The position numbers were made by a program, and so were the translations under genes. Source: Betaproteobacteria bacterium (lineage in GTDB: Bacteria; Pseudomonadota; Gammaproteobacteria; Burkholderiales; SG8-39). From it: DNA of 15,065 bases. Each line of letters opens with the position of its first letter. Position 1 is the stretch's first letter. The stretch covers positions 1 to 15,065 of the forward strand of contig SCUH01000068.1 of the NCBI GenBank assembly GCA_004298295.1, written 5' to 3'. Shown here piece after piece: positions 1-6,780 of the stretch. The notes beneath the pieces are model-generated. The model searched no databases and had not been told where the DNA came from. It saw only the letters and a list, made by a program, of their open reading frames with translations.

Positions 1-954
1 GATGCGCTTGGCGCGCTGCAGGCGGTTCGCACCGACGTGCGTGCCGACCAGCACGACGAGCGCCTGCCCGATGGCGAACACGAGCGGGATCTGCAGCAGT
101 TCCAGGCGGATGCCCACGCCATAGCCGGCCAGCGCGGCGGTGCCATAGCGGCCGACCAGCCCCGTGAGGATCACCGCGGTGAGCACCGTCTGCAGCGCCG
201 ACAGGGAGGAGACCGCGCCGACGCGCAGGATCTCGCGAAACAGCCGCGCTTGCAGGCGCAGCTCGGCGCGCGCCGGACGCAGCGGACTCCGCCAGATGTA
301 GATCCCGGTCACGACCGAGGCGCACCCGGCCGCGACCAGGTACGCGACGGCCGCGCCGGCAATGCCGAGCTGCGGCAGCGGGCCGAGGCCGAGCACTAGA
401 GCGGCAGCGAGCGGCACGTGCAGGCATGCGGCGACGATCAGCGCCAGCGCCGGCACCAGCGTGTTGCCGCTGCCGCGCAGGATGCTGGCGAAGGTGTTGG
501 CGAGCCACACCAGCACGGCGCCGCAAAAGAGCACGTCGGAATAGGCGAGCGCGTAACCGATCACCGCGCCGCGCGCACCGAGCAGCGCGTAGATCCCGCG
601 CCCGAGCGTCAGCAGCAGCAGGGTGAAAAGCAGGCTCATGCCGAGCGCGAGCGCGACGCCGTGAACCACCAGCAGGCGCGCCTGGTGGGCGTTGCCCGCG
701 CCGAGGGCACGCGCCACGGCCGACGAAATGCCGCCGCCCATCGCCCCGGCGGACAACATCTGCAACAGCATCACCAGCGGAAACACCAGCGCCAGACCGG
801 CCAGCGCCTCGGTGCCCAGGCGCCCTACGAAATAGGTGTCGCTGATCGAGACCGCCGACTGCGTGATGACGAGCAGCGCGCCCGGCGCCGACAGCCGCAG
901 GAGCGTCGGCAGAATCGGCGCTTCCAGCAGGTGGCGCGCGCGCTCAGTACTCAC
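1..954 (-). CDS. MATE family efflux transporter, C-terminus cut by window edge
   Basis: Multidrug and toxin extrusion (MATE) transporter of the inner membrane, which exports organic compounds using a Na+ or H+ gradient. The 318 visible codons give the N-terminal bundle: a short polar start, then hydrophobic helices with family-typical stretches such as QSAVSISDTYFVGRLG (about residues 30-45), GGGISSAVARALGAG and SILRGSGNT. The visible part ends at LVVLVGTHVGANRLQRAKRI, typical for the start of the second half; full proteins have about 450 residues. The GTG at 954 is chosen because an in-frame TAG lies at 964-966; no clear Shine-Dalgarno precedes it. It lies 42 bases after the VanZ-like gene on the same strand, so it is probably the third gene of the radical SAM operon. 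DinF, an SOS-induced protein of E. coli, is also a MATE transporter, but nothing here shows this is its orthologue. Confidence 0.9.
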   Translation of the reverse strand, partial: MSTERARHLLEAPILPTLLRLSAPGALLVITQSAVSISDTYFVGRLGTEALAGLALVFPLVMLLQMLSAGAMGGGISSAVARALGAGNAHQARLLVVHGVALALGMSLLFTLLLLTLGRGIYALLGARGAVIGYALAYSDVLFCGAVLVWLANTFASILRGSGNTLVPALALIVAACLHVPLAAALVLGLGPLPQLGIAGAAVAYLVAAGCASVVTGIYIWRSPLRPARAELRLQARLFREILRVGAVSSLSALQTVLTAVILTGLVGRYGTAALAGYGVGIRLELLQIPLVFAIGQALVVLVGTHVGANRLQRAKRI

Positions 955-996
955 CGCGCGAGCCTAACGCAAGAGGCGCGCGCCCGGGCGGCGCTT

Positions 997-1344
997 TCAC
1001 TCTCTTGCCGGCAACACCCTGGGGAAGATGAGCGCCGCGCCCCAGCCGAGCAGAACGCCCAGCGTATTGGCCCCCATGTCCGACCACTCGAAGCTGCGAA
1101 AGCCGCCCGCGTCCTGGAGGAATTCCAGCGCGATACCCATGGCGACGAAGGCCATGGCAAAGGCGATCAGCGTCGCGCGGCGCGCGTAGAGCTGGCAGAA
1201 CCAGAACATCAGCGTGCCGTACGCAGCGAGGTGACCGAGCTTGTCGCCGAGCGTGACGTCGAGTTTCGGCGGCGAGTGCGTGAGCGAGAGCCAGACGACC
1301 GCGGCGACCATCAGCCAGCCCACCGCCAGGGCGAGCTTGCGCAT
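997..1344 (-). CDS. VanZ-like integral membrane protein
   Basis: Small membrane protein of 115 residues. An N-terminal helix (about residues 3-22) is followed by the family signature DKLGHLAAYGTLMFWF (about 34-49), more hydrophobic helices, then EFLQDAGG and the D-x-x-A-N-T-x-G-x-x-x-G pattern near the C-terminus, as in VanZ/TeaZ-like proteins. VanZ itself gives low-level teicoplanin resistance by an unknown mechanism; the biochemical role of chromosomal relatives is not known, so none is assigned. The start ATG (1344-1342) overlaps the stop of the radical SAM gene by one base (TGATG), which points to translational coupling and co-regulation. Length is normal for single-domain VanZ-like proteins. 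Confidence 0.85.
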   Translation of the reverse strand: MRKLALAVGWLMVAAVVWLSLTHSPPKLDVTLGDKLGHLAAYGTLMFWFCQLYARRATLIAFAMAFVAMGIALEFLQDAGGFRSFEWSDMGANTLGVLLGWGAALIFPRVLPARE

Positions 1345-3500
1345 CAGAAAAGCTCCAGCTGCCCGTCGACCGACGGCGGCCGGAAGCGCGTGCACTCGAG
1401 CGGCTCTTCGCCGCGGCGCTTCCGGTTCAGCCCGAATCTGCGGCAGGCGACCTTGAACCGGTCCGCGATCAGCTCGGCGTAAGTCCCCGTGCCCGTCATG
1501 CGCGTGCCGAAGCTGGGGTCGTTTTCGCGCCCGTCTCGCAGCTGGCGCACGATGCTCATGACGTGACCGGCGCGCTGCGGATAGTGCGCCGCGAGCCACT
1601 CCTTGAAAAGCGGCCTGACTTCGTGCGGCAGTCGCATCAGGATGTAGCCGGCGGTGCTCGCGCCCGCCGCGGCCGCGGCCTCCAGCACTTCCTCGATCGA
1701 CTTGTCGGTGAGCGCGGGTATCACCGGCGCCACCATGACGCCGCACGGCACGCCCTCGCGCGCGAGCGTGCGCAGCACATCGAGCCGCCGCTGCGGGCTC
1801 GCCGCGCGCGGCTCCACCCGCCGCGCAAGTCCCCGGTCGAGCGTATTGATCGAGACGAACACCTGGACCAGGTTCCTGCGCGCCATCGGCGCGAGCAGGT
1901 CGAGATCGCGCTCGACGAGCGCCGACTTGGTGACGATCGAGAACGGATGCTCGCAGGCCGCGAGCACTTCCAGGATCTCGCGCATGATGCGGTGACGGCG
2001 CTCGATCGGCTGGTAGCAGTCGGTGTTGGTGCCGAAGGCGATCGGCTTCACCTCGTAGCCGGGCTTCGAGAGCGCCTGCCTCAGAAGTTCTGCCGCGTTG
2101 GTCTTGGCGAAGAGCTTGGTCTCGAAATCGAGACCGGGGGAAAGCTCGAGGTAGGCGTGGCTTGGCCGCGCGTAGCAGTTGTGATTCACGACTCCGTTTG
2201 CAATGAAATCCTCGGTTTGCGTCGTGATGTCGTAGAGCCGCATCGATTGGCCCAGCGGCTCGATGCTCGCGACCGCCAGGTTTGCCTCGCTCTTCACCGC
2301 CTGGCCCGATAGGTCCCGCTTGCGCGTGATCGCCGGGTCCACGGTGTGGAAGAATCTGAGATGCTCCCGCAGTCCGCCGCGCAGGCGCACGACGGCGACC
2401 GGCTTGCTCCTGTCCGGCCGGGTGCGCTCCAGCACGTACCGGAACCGGAGATCACGCAGGCAGGATTCGATCCAGGCGACGATCTCGCGATCCGTGTTGC
2501 TGATGCGCAGGATCCCGCTGCCGTAACTGCCTTCGGCGTCGAAGATTCCCGCGAGAAATCCGGCCGCCCATTCGGGCGAGGGCGCGCGAGGCCGGTCGAT
2601 GAGCTCGCGGATATCCGCCACTTGCGTCCGGCCGCTCGCCCTGATCGCATGCATCGCACGGCGTCCGGCTGTTGCCTGCTGGAAGACGAACTGCTGCGTG
2701 GGAATGCGCCAGTCGCGCAGATATTCTTCGGTGCGCAGCAGCGCCTCATCGTCGCACAATGCCAGTCGGAATCGATGCTGGTCGCCGCTGATTCGGCCGA
2801 CGCGCTCGTAGCGGTAGGAACGGAGCAGGGCGTCGCCGCGGATCATCCCGCAGAGGTAGCCAAGCCGGTAATTCCCGTTCTGCTGCACGGGATTTGCGAA
2901 GGCGCCCGTGCCCATCAGCTTGTTGCGCGTCGTCAGATGCGGCCGGCGCGCGTCGCCGCTTCCTGCCCCGGTCGTGTGCTTCCAGCCGCGTTCGGTGAGG
3001 AACCTGTGATCCGGTCCGGTGACGAGAGACGTGCCGTCCTGCAGCGTGATCCTAAACGCCGGCTTGATGACACTCCAGTGCGCCAGAACGCGCGACTTCA
3101 CGTACCTCCGGTACCAGCCTTCGCGGATCGTGCCGTAAATCGCGTCGCCTGCACGCACGTCGGCCAGGGCTTTCGTGCCGCCATTTGCCATCAGAATCTT
3201 GGTGTCACCGGAGAGGCAATAGACACAGCCATGATCGCAACCCCGGTACGGATTGATCGAGCGCTCGAACGGGATGTCGGGCGAATCGTTGGTGGCGATG
3301 ATCGAGCGCGCGCGCTCCAGCGTGACGCGCGTTTCGAGCGGCGCCGCCGGCTCGTCATCGCGCGTCCAACCGTCGTCGAAGGCTTCGCGCGCATCGGGCT
3401 CGAAGCGTCCCGCGACGCGCGAGCGCGCGCCGCGCAGGAAAAGCGTTTCGCCTTTCGCGTCTCGCGCCGCCGCCCCAGCCGCTACAATCGACTTCGCCAC
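1344..3500 (-). CDS. Intein-containing radical SAM protein, SplB/PA0069/Rv2578c family
   Basis: The precursor has 718 codons: N-extein residues 1-94, intein 95-441, C-extein 442-718, giving a mature protein of about 371 residues, normal for the family. The exteins match COG1533 (spore photoproduct lyase-like 'DNA repair photolyase') proteins: GRFEPDAREAFDDGW, NDSPDIPFERSINPYRGC, then ARPSHAYLELSPGLDFETK. The radical SAM motif CX3CX2C is C88, C92 and the cysteine restored by splicing. The family is expected to bind [4Fe-4S] and cleave S-adenosylmethionine; the substrate is unknown. The C-terminus is QLELF, which fits the sliding-clamp-binding consensus. The start is uncertain: GTG 3500 is chosen because homologues begin a short way before the GRFE motif and it lies just downstream of the LexA box; GTG 3530 is an in-frame alternative. 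No clear ribosome site is present, so the message may be leaderless. It heads an operon with the VanZ-like and MATE genes. Confidence 0.93.
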   Translation of the reverse strand: MAKSIVAAGAAARDAKGETLFLRGARSRVAGRFEPDAREAFDDGWTRDDEPAAPLETRVTLERARSIIATNDSPDIPFERSINPYRGCDHGCVYCLSGDTKILMANGGTKALADVRAGDAIYGTIREGWYRRYVKSRVLAHWSVIKPAFRITLQDGTSLVTGPDHRFLTERGWKHTTGAGSGDARRPHLTTRNKLMGTGAFANPVQQNGNYRLGYLCGMIRGDALLRSYRYERVGRISGDQHRFRLALCDDEALLRTEEYLRDWRIPTQQFVFQQATAGRRAMHAIRASGRTQVADIRELIDRPRAPSPEWAAGFLAGIFDAEGSYGSGILRISNTDREIVAWIESCLRDLRFRYVLERTRPDRSKPVAVVRLRGGLREHLRFFHTVDPAITRKRDLSGQAVKSEANLAVASIEPLGQSMRLYDITTQTEDFIANGVVNHNCYARPSHAYLELSPGLDFETKLFAKTNAAELLRQALSKPGYEVKPIAFGTNTDCYQPIERRHRIMREILEVLAACEHPFSIVTKSALVERDLDLLAPMARRNLVQVFVSINTLDRGLARRVEPRAASPQRRLDVLRTLAREGVPCGVMVAPVIPALTDKSIEEVLEAAAAAGASTAGYILMRLPHEVRPLFKEWLAAHYPQRAGHVMSIVRQLRDGRENDPSFGTRMTGTGTYAELIADRFKVACRRFGLNRKRRGEEPLECTRFRPPSVDGQLELF
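2178..3218 (-). mobile_element. Class 1 intein with LAGLIDADG homing endonuclease, inserted in the radical SAM protein
   Basis: In-frame insertion of 347 codons. It begins with Cys1 in the block A motif CLSGDTKILMANG, has a block B TGPDHRF (T-x-x-H), and ends in a block F/G stretch with YDITT, DFIANG and the terminal His-Asn, followed by Cys+1 of the host. These are the residues needed for standard class 1 splicing. Two dodecapeptide motifs, LGYLCGMIRGDA and GFLAGIFDAEG, each keep the acidic residue at the catalytic position, so the endonuclease may be active. Removing the insert joins GCDHGCVY to CYARPSHAY, which restores the family consensus exactly. A few hand-counted 60-base lines inside it are about 60-68% GC, against about 70-80% in lines of the C-extein, which suggests separate ancestry. 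From memory, similar inteins are annotated in actinobacterial Rv2578c-type proteins. Confidence 0.95.
3483..3488 (+). promoter_or_regulatory. Possible -10 element for the MFS operon
   Basis: TACAAT matches the sigma-70 -10 consensus at 5 of 6 positions and would start transcription about 20 bases before the MFS ATG, just upstream of the LexA box. No convincing -35 hexamer lies 16-18 bases upstream, so this is a weak call. It also lies inside the first codons of the divergent radical SAM gene. Confidence 0.25.
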
Positions 3501-3505
3501 CCTCG

Positions 3506-3525
3506 TACTGTATACATGGACAGTA
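3506..3525. promoter_or_regulatory. LexA (SOS) box between divergent operons
   Basis: The 20 bases read TACTG, ten bases, CAGTA. This is a perfect palindromic frame of the E. coli-type SOS box, with core CTGT-N8-ACAG; beta- and gammaproteobacteria generally use this type. It ends 5 bases before the proposed GTG of the radical SAM gene and contains the ATG (3516) of the divergent MFS gene. LexA bound here would block the minus-strand promoter, and perhaps also initiation of the plus-strand operon. PA0069, the Pseudomonas aeruginosa relative of the radical SAM gene, is as I recall part of that species' LexA regulon, which supports the site being real. Confidence 0.8.
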
Positions 3526-4703
3526 TCCACCGCAATGTTGCCCTGCTCGCCGCCTGCCAGGCGATGCTGCTGGCGGTCAACTCGACGCTGATCGCGATCA
3601 ACGGTTTGGCCGGGCTTGCGCTCGCCCCCGCAGCGTCGCTCGCCACGCTGCCGGTGACCTGCTGGGTGATCGGCGGCGCGCTCACCACGGCTCCGGCGTC
3701 GCTGTACATGAAGCGCGTCGGCCGCCGCGAGGGTCTGCTGCACGGCGTCGCGGCGGGCATCATCGGCGTCCTGATCTGTGGGGCCGCGGTTTACGTGCAG
3801 AGCTTCTGGCTGCTGTGCGCAGGCACGCTGGCGATGGGCGGCTCGAACGCGTTCGGCCAGTACTACCGCTTCGCCGCCGCCGACGCCGCGAGCCCCGCGT
3901 TCCGGCCGACCGCGATCTCGCTCGTGCTGGCGGGCGGCCTGGTGGGCGGAATTCTCGGCCCGGCGACGAGTCGCATCACGGTCGATGCGCTCGGACCCCG
4001 CTTCATGGGCGCGTATCTGGCGCTGATCGGGTTCATCCTGATTGCCATCCTGTTGCTGCGCGCGACGCGCCTGCCGGAGCCGCCCGCGGCGCACGCCGGC
4101 GCGGGCGGCAGGCCGCTCGGCGCGATCGCGCGCCAGCCGAAATTCGTCGTCGCGGTGCTGTGCGGCGCGATCAGCTATGGCGTCATGAACTTCCTCATGA
4201 CGTCCACGCCGCTCGCGATGGGCGCCTGCGGCCACCCCTACGGCGAGGCGGCGTTCGTGATCGCGGCGCACGTCGTCGGCATGTTCGCGCCGTCCTTTTT
4301 CACCGGCACGCTGGTCGCCCGGCTCGGCGTGCTGCCGGTGATGTTCGCGGGTGCCGTGCTCAAGGTCGCGGCGATCGCTGTCGCGCTCGCGGGCGTCGCG
4401 GTGGCGCACTTCCTGTGCGCCCTGGTGCTGCTCGGCGTGGGCTGGAACTTTCTCTACATCGGCGCCACGACGCTGCTCACCGAAACCTATCGGTCCGAGG
4501 AGCGCGCCCTCGCGCAAGGCGCGAACGAGTCGGCCATCTTCGCGATGATGGCAATTTCATCCTTTATTTCCGGGCTGACCGTCGCCGGCGCCGGCTGGGA
4601 GCGGGTGAATCTGGGGGCCTTGCCGCTGGTGGGCGTGATGCTGGCGGCCCTGGCGTGGCTCGCCTGGCGCACCCGGGTGCGCCCCGGCACGGCGGCGGCC
4701 TGA
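3516..4703 (+). CDS. MFS transporter
   Basis: Major facilitator superfamily permease of 395 residues and about 12 hydrophobic segments, so full length. It keeps an N-terminal helix pair with an LAIN-like stretch, a short cytoplasmic loop MKRVGRREG between TM2 and TM3 (the MFS motif A region), a long polar loop in the middle (about residues 190-210), and the C-terminal TETYRSEERALAQGANE stretch common in this MFS subgroup. The substrate cannot be told from sequence. ATG 3516 is kept because the first transmembrane helix begins about ten residues later; the next ATG (3564) would remove part of it. There is no Shine-Dalgarno before 3516, because that region is the LexA box. It is followed after 4 bases by the PLP enzyme gene, so it heads the plus-strand operon. 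Confidence 0.9.
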   Translation: MDSIHRNVALLAACQAMLLAVNSTLIAINGLAGLALAPAASLATLPVTCWVIGGALTTAPASLYMKRVGRREGLLHGVAAGIIGVLICGAAVYVQSFWLLCAGTLAMGGSNAFGQYYRFAAADAASPAFRPTAISLVLAGGLVGGILGPATSRITVDALGPRFMGAYLALIGFILIAILLLRATRLPEPPAAHAGAGGRPLGAIARQPKFVVAVLCGAISYGVMNFLMTSTPLAMGACGHPYGEAAFVIAAHVVGMFAPSFFTGTLVARLGVLPVMFAGAVLKVAAIAVALAGVAVAHFLCALVLLGVGWNFLYIGATTLLTETYRSEERALAQGANESAIFAMMAISSFISGLTVAGAGWERVNLGALPLVGVMLAALAWLAWRTRVRPGTAAA

Positions 4704-4707
4704 GGCG

Positions 4708-5817
4708 ATGCGCGCTCCCGCTACGCCCGGCATGCGGCTCGAGGAAGTCGATACGCCCGCGCTCGTGATCGAGCTCGATGCCTTCGAGCGCAACCTGCGG
4801 CGCCTCGGCGAAGCCGTTGCTGGCAGGGTGCGCGTGCGCGCGCACGCCAAGACCCACAAATGCGCCGAGATCGCGCGCCGGCAAGTCGCGGCGGGCGCGG
4901 TGGGCGTGTGCTGCCAGAAAGTTTCCGAGGCCGAGGCGATGGTGGCGGGCGGTGTAGGCGACGTGCTGGTGTCGAACGAAGTGGTCGGTGCGGCGAAGCT
5001 TGCGCGCCTCGCCGAACTCGCGCGGCGCGCGCGCATCGGCGTGTGCGTGGACGACGCGCGCAATGTCGCGGAGCTCGATGCGGCCTGCGCCGCGGCCGGC
5101 ACGCAACTCGATGTCTATGTCGAAGTCGATGTCGGCGCGCGCCGCTGCGGCGTCGCGCCGGGAAGGGCTGCCGTGGCGCTGGCGCGCGAAGTCGCCGCGC
5201 GCGCCAGTCTGCGCTTCGCCGGCCTGCAGGCCTACCACGGGGCGGCGCAGCACCTGCGGTCCATGGCCGAACGGCGCGCGGCCATTGAGCTCGCCGCCGC
5301 GGCCGTGCGCGGGACGCGCGCGCAGATCGAAGCGGCAGGCATTCCTTGTCCCCGCGTCACCGGCGCCGGCAGCGGCAGTTTCATGTTCGAAATCGAGAGC
5401 GGTGTCTTCGACGAGATTCAACCGGGTTCCTACGTCTTCATGGACGCCGACTACGCGCGCAACGAGTGGGCTGCGCCCCTGCCGCGCTTCGAACACGCGC
5501 TGTTCGTGCTCGCGACGGTGATGAGCCGCCCGGTGCCGGAGCGCGCGGTGGTGGACGCCGGCCTCAAGGCCTCGAGCGTCGATTCGGGGTTGCCGCTCCT
5601 CTGGCAGCGCCCGGGACTCACCTGCGTGCGCGTCTCCGACGAGCACGGCGTGATCGAGATCGCACCGAGCGCTGCGGCGCCCGCGCTCGGCGAGAAACTG
5701 CTGCTCGTGCCGGGGCATTGCGATCCCACGGTCAACCTGTACGACCGCTATGTCTGTGTGCGCGGCGGGCAGGTCGAGGCGCTCTGGCCGATCGAGGCAC
5801 GCGGCGCGGTGTATTGA
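4708..5817 (+). CDS. D-threonine aldolase/D-serine dehydratase-like PLP enzyme (DSD1 family)
   Basis: Fold-type III (alanine racemase-like) PLP enzyme of 369 residues, full length. The PLP site is RAHAKTHK, with K48 the expected Schiff-base lysine. The YVEVDVGARRCGV strand (about residues 131-143) and the TGAGSGSF phosphate-binding loop follow. The C-terminal GHCDPTVN holds H337 and C338, the metal ligands of this family. The NEWAAPLPRFEHALFVLATV segment is characteristic of D-threonine aldolases and 3-hydroxy-D-aspartate aldolases, which split D-beta-hydroxy amino acids into glycine or another amino acid plus an aldehyde or glyoxylate; D-serine dehydratases share the same signature. The exact substrate is therefore open. 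ATG 4708 has a nearby GAGG; ATG 4732, just before the conserved LEEVDTPALV, is an alternative. It is coupled to the MFS gene, which might import or export its substrate or product (inference). Confidence 0.9.
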   Translation: MRAPATPGMRLEEVDTPALVIELDAFERNLRRLGEAVAGRVRVRAHAKTHKCAEIARRQVAAGAVGVCCQKVSEAEAMVAGGVGDVLVSNEVVGAAKLARLAELARRARIGVCVDDARNVAELDAACAAAGTQLDVYVEVDVGARRCGVAPGRAAVALAREVAARASLRFAGLQAYHGAAQHLRSMAERRAAIELAAAAVRGTRAQIEAAGIPCPRVTGAGSGSFMFEIESGVFDEIQPGSYVFMDADYARNEWAAPLPRFEHALFVLATVMSRPVPERAVVDAGLKASSVDSGLPLLWQRPGLTCVRVSDEHGVIEIAPSAAAPALGEKLLLVPGHCDPTVNLYDRYVCVRGGQVEALWPIEARGAVY

Positions 5818-5818
5818 G

Positions 5819-5980
5819 GTGAGCCGATCGAAGCCGCCGCAATACGGCTGGCTGGTGGTGGCGGCCGCCTTCGACGCGTTGGGCAGCTACGACGCACCCA
5901 TCCTCGCTGCGGCCATTCTGTCCTTCGCGGGTGCCGCGGGCGCGTACGCAATGCGCGGCGCGCGCCCGCTGTCAGCGTGA
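5819..5980 (+). pseudogene. Collapsed MFS transporter remnant (53 codons) or small membrane protein
   Basis: GTG-initiated ORF of 53 codons, one base after the PLP enzyme stop and overlapping the next start by four bases (GTGA). The first part, SRSKPPQYGWLVVAAAF, looks like the cytoplasmic N-terminus and start of TM1 of OFA/monocarboxylate-type MFS proteins. The second part, FDALGSYDAPILAAAI followed by a hydrophobic stretch and a basic tail, looks like TM11-12 and the C-terminus of the same kind of transporter. The simplest reading is an in-frame deletion of roughly 350 codons that joined both ends of an MFS gene. This is inference from family pattern only. It could still be expressed as a one- or two-helix membrane peptide, since its coupling to both neighbours is intact. 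Confidence 0.5.
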
Positions 5981-6780
5981 CGCGCAGCGCGATCGAACGT
6001 CTCGGGCGGCGTGTGCTGCGCCGGCCGCCGGCGCTCAGCGTGAGCGAGTCGCGCGGGGTACGCACGCTGCACGTCGGCGGCGAGGCGATCCAGAGCGCCA
6101 TGCGCCTCGACGATCCGCACGCGCTCGTCCTCGACTACACGCGCTGCATGATGGCGTTCCTGCTGTTTCACCCCGAGCCGCGCGAAATCCTGATGATCGG
6201 GCTGGGCGGGGGCTCGCTCGCCAAGTTCGTGCACCGCAACCTGGGCGGCGCACGGACCCGCGTCGTGGAGCTCGACGCGCGCATCGTGGCGGTGGCGAGG
6301 AGCCTGTTTCACCTGCCGCCGGACGACGCGCGGCTCAGCGTCGAGACCGGCGACGGGGCCGAAGCGCTGGCGCCGGAATGTGCCGACGTGCTGATGGTGG
6401 ACGGCTTCGACGACGAATCGCTCCCCGGGGCGCTCGTGTCGCAGGCGTTCTTCGATGCCGCGTGGGGCGCGCTTGCCGATGCGGGCGTGCTGGCGATGAA
6501 CCTGATGAGCGATGATCCGCAGCTCGATCGCGTGCTGCGGCGCATGGAAGCCGCGTTCGGCGGCGCCGTGGTGTGCATGCCGGCGCTCTCCGACCCGAAC
6601 GTGATCGCGTTCGCGCTCAAGGACGCGCCGAAGACAATTTCCTGGCAGACGCTGCGCGTGCGCGCCGAGCGGCTGCAGGCACGTCACGGCTTGCCGTTCG
6701 CGCGCTACGTCGGCCAGTTGCGGCGCATGAACGCCGGCAGCGCCGCGGAGCTGACCCTCGTTCCGGAGCCGCTGCCATGA
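5977..6780 (+). CDS. Spermidine synthase-like (PABS-domain) protein
   Basis: Rossmann-fold protein of 267 residues. It has an N-terminal beta-rich part with the spermidine synthase-like SESRGVRTLHVGG and AMRLDDPHALVLDYTRCMMAFLLF stretches (about residues 23-64). The nucleotide loop MIGLGGGSLAKFV (73-85), acidic VVELDARIVAVAR (96-108), TGDGAEAL and DVLMVDGFDDESLP (137-150) follow. True spermidine synthases carry GGGDG in the loop and an Asp pair further on that binds the amine; here the loop is GGGSL, so aminopropyl transfer is doubtful and an S-adenosylmethionine-type methyltransferase or other role is possible. The start is GTG 5977, overlapping the preceding stop (GTGA); the stop overlaps the TauE-like start (ATGA), so translation is coupled on both sides. 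Confidence 0.85.
   Translation: MTRSAIERLGRRVLRRPPALSVSESRGVRTLHVGGEAIQSAMRLDDPHALVLDYTRCMMAFLLFHPEPREILMIGLGGGSLAKFVHRNLGGARTRVVELDARIVAVARSLFHLPPDDARLSVETGDGAEALAPECADVLMVDGFDDESLPGALVSQAFFDAAWGALADAGVLAMNLMSDDPQLDRVLRRMEAAFGGAVVCMPALSDPNVIAFALKDAPKTISWQTLRVRAERLQARHGLPFARYVGQLRRMNAGSAAELTLVPEPLP

Noticed and set aside
37..1482. Plus-strand open frames of up to 354 codons in the first 1.5 kb
   Set aside because: They are antisense to the MATE, VanZ-like and radical SAM genes and read as Arg/Gln/Glu/His-rich sequence, typical of shadow frames in GC-rich DNA.
2346..3515. In-frame extension of the MFS gene upstream of 3516
   Set aside because: The extra 390 codons are antisense to the intein and N-extein, and no MFS family member has such a domain. 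The first transmembrane helix follows ATG 3516.
3501..4517. In-frame extension of the radical SAM gene upstream to 4517
   Set aside because: It is antisense to the MFS gene, low in hydrophobic residues and unlike the family's N-terminus.
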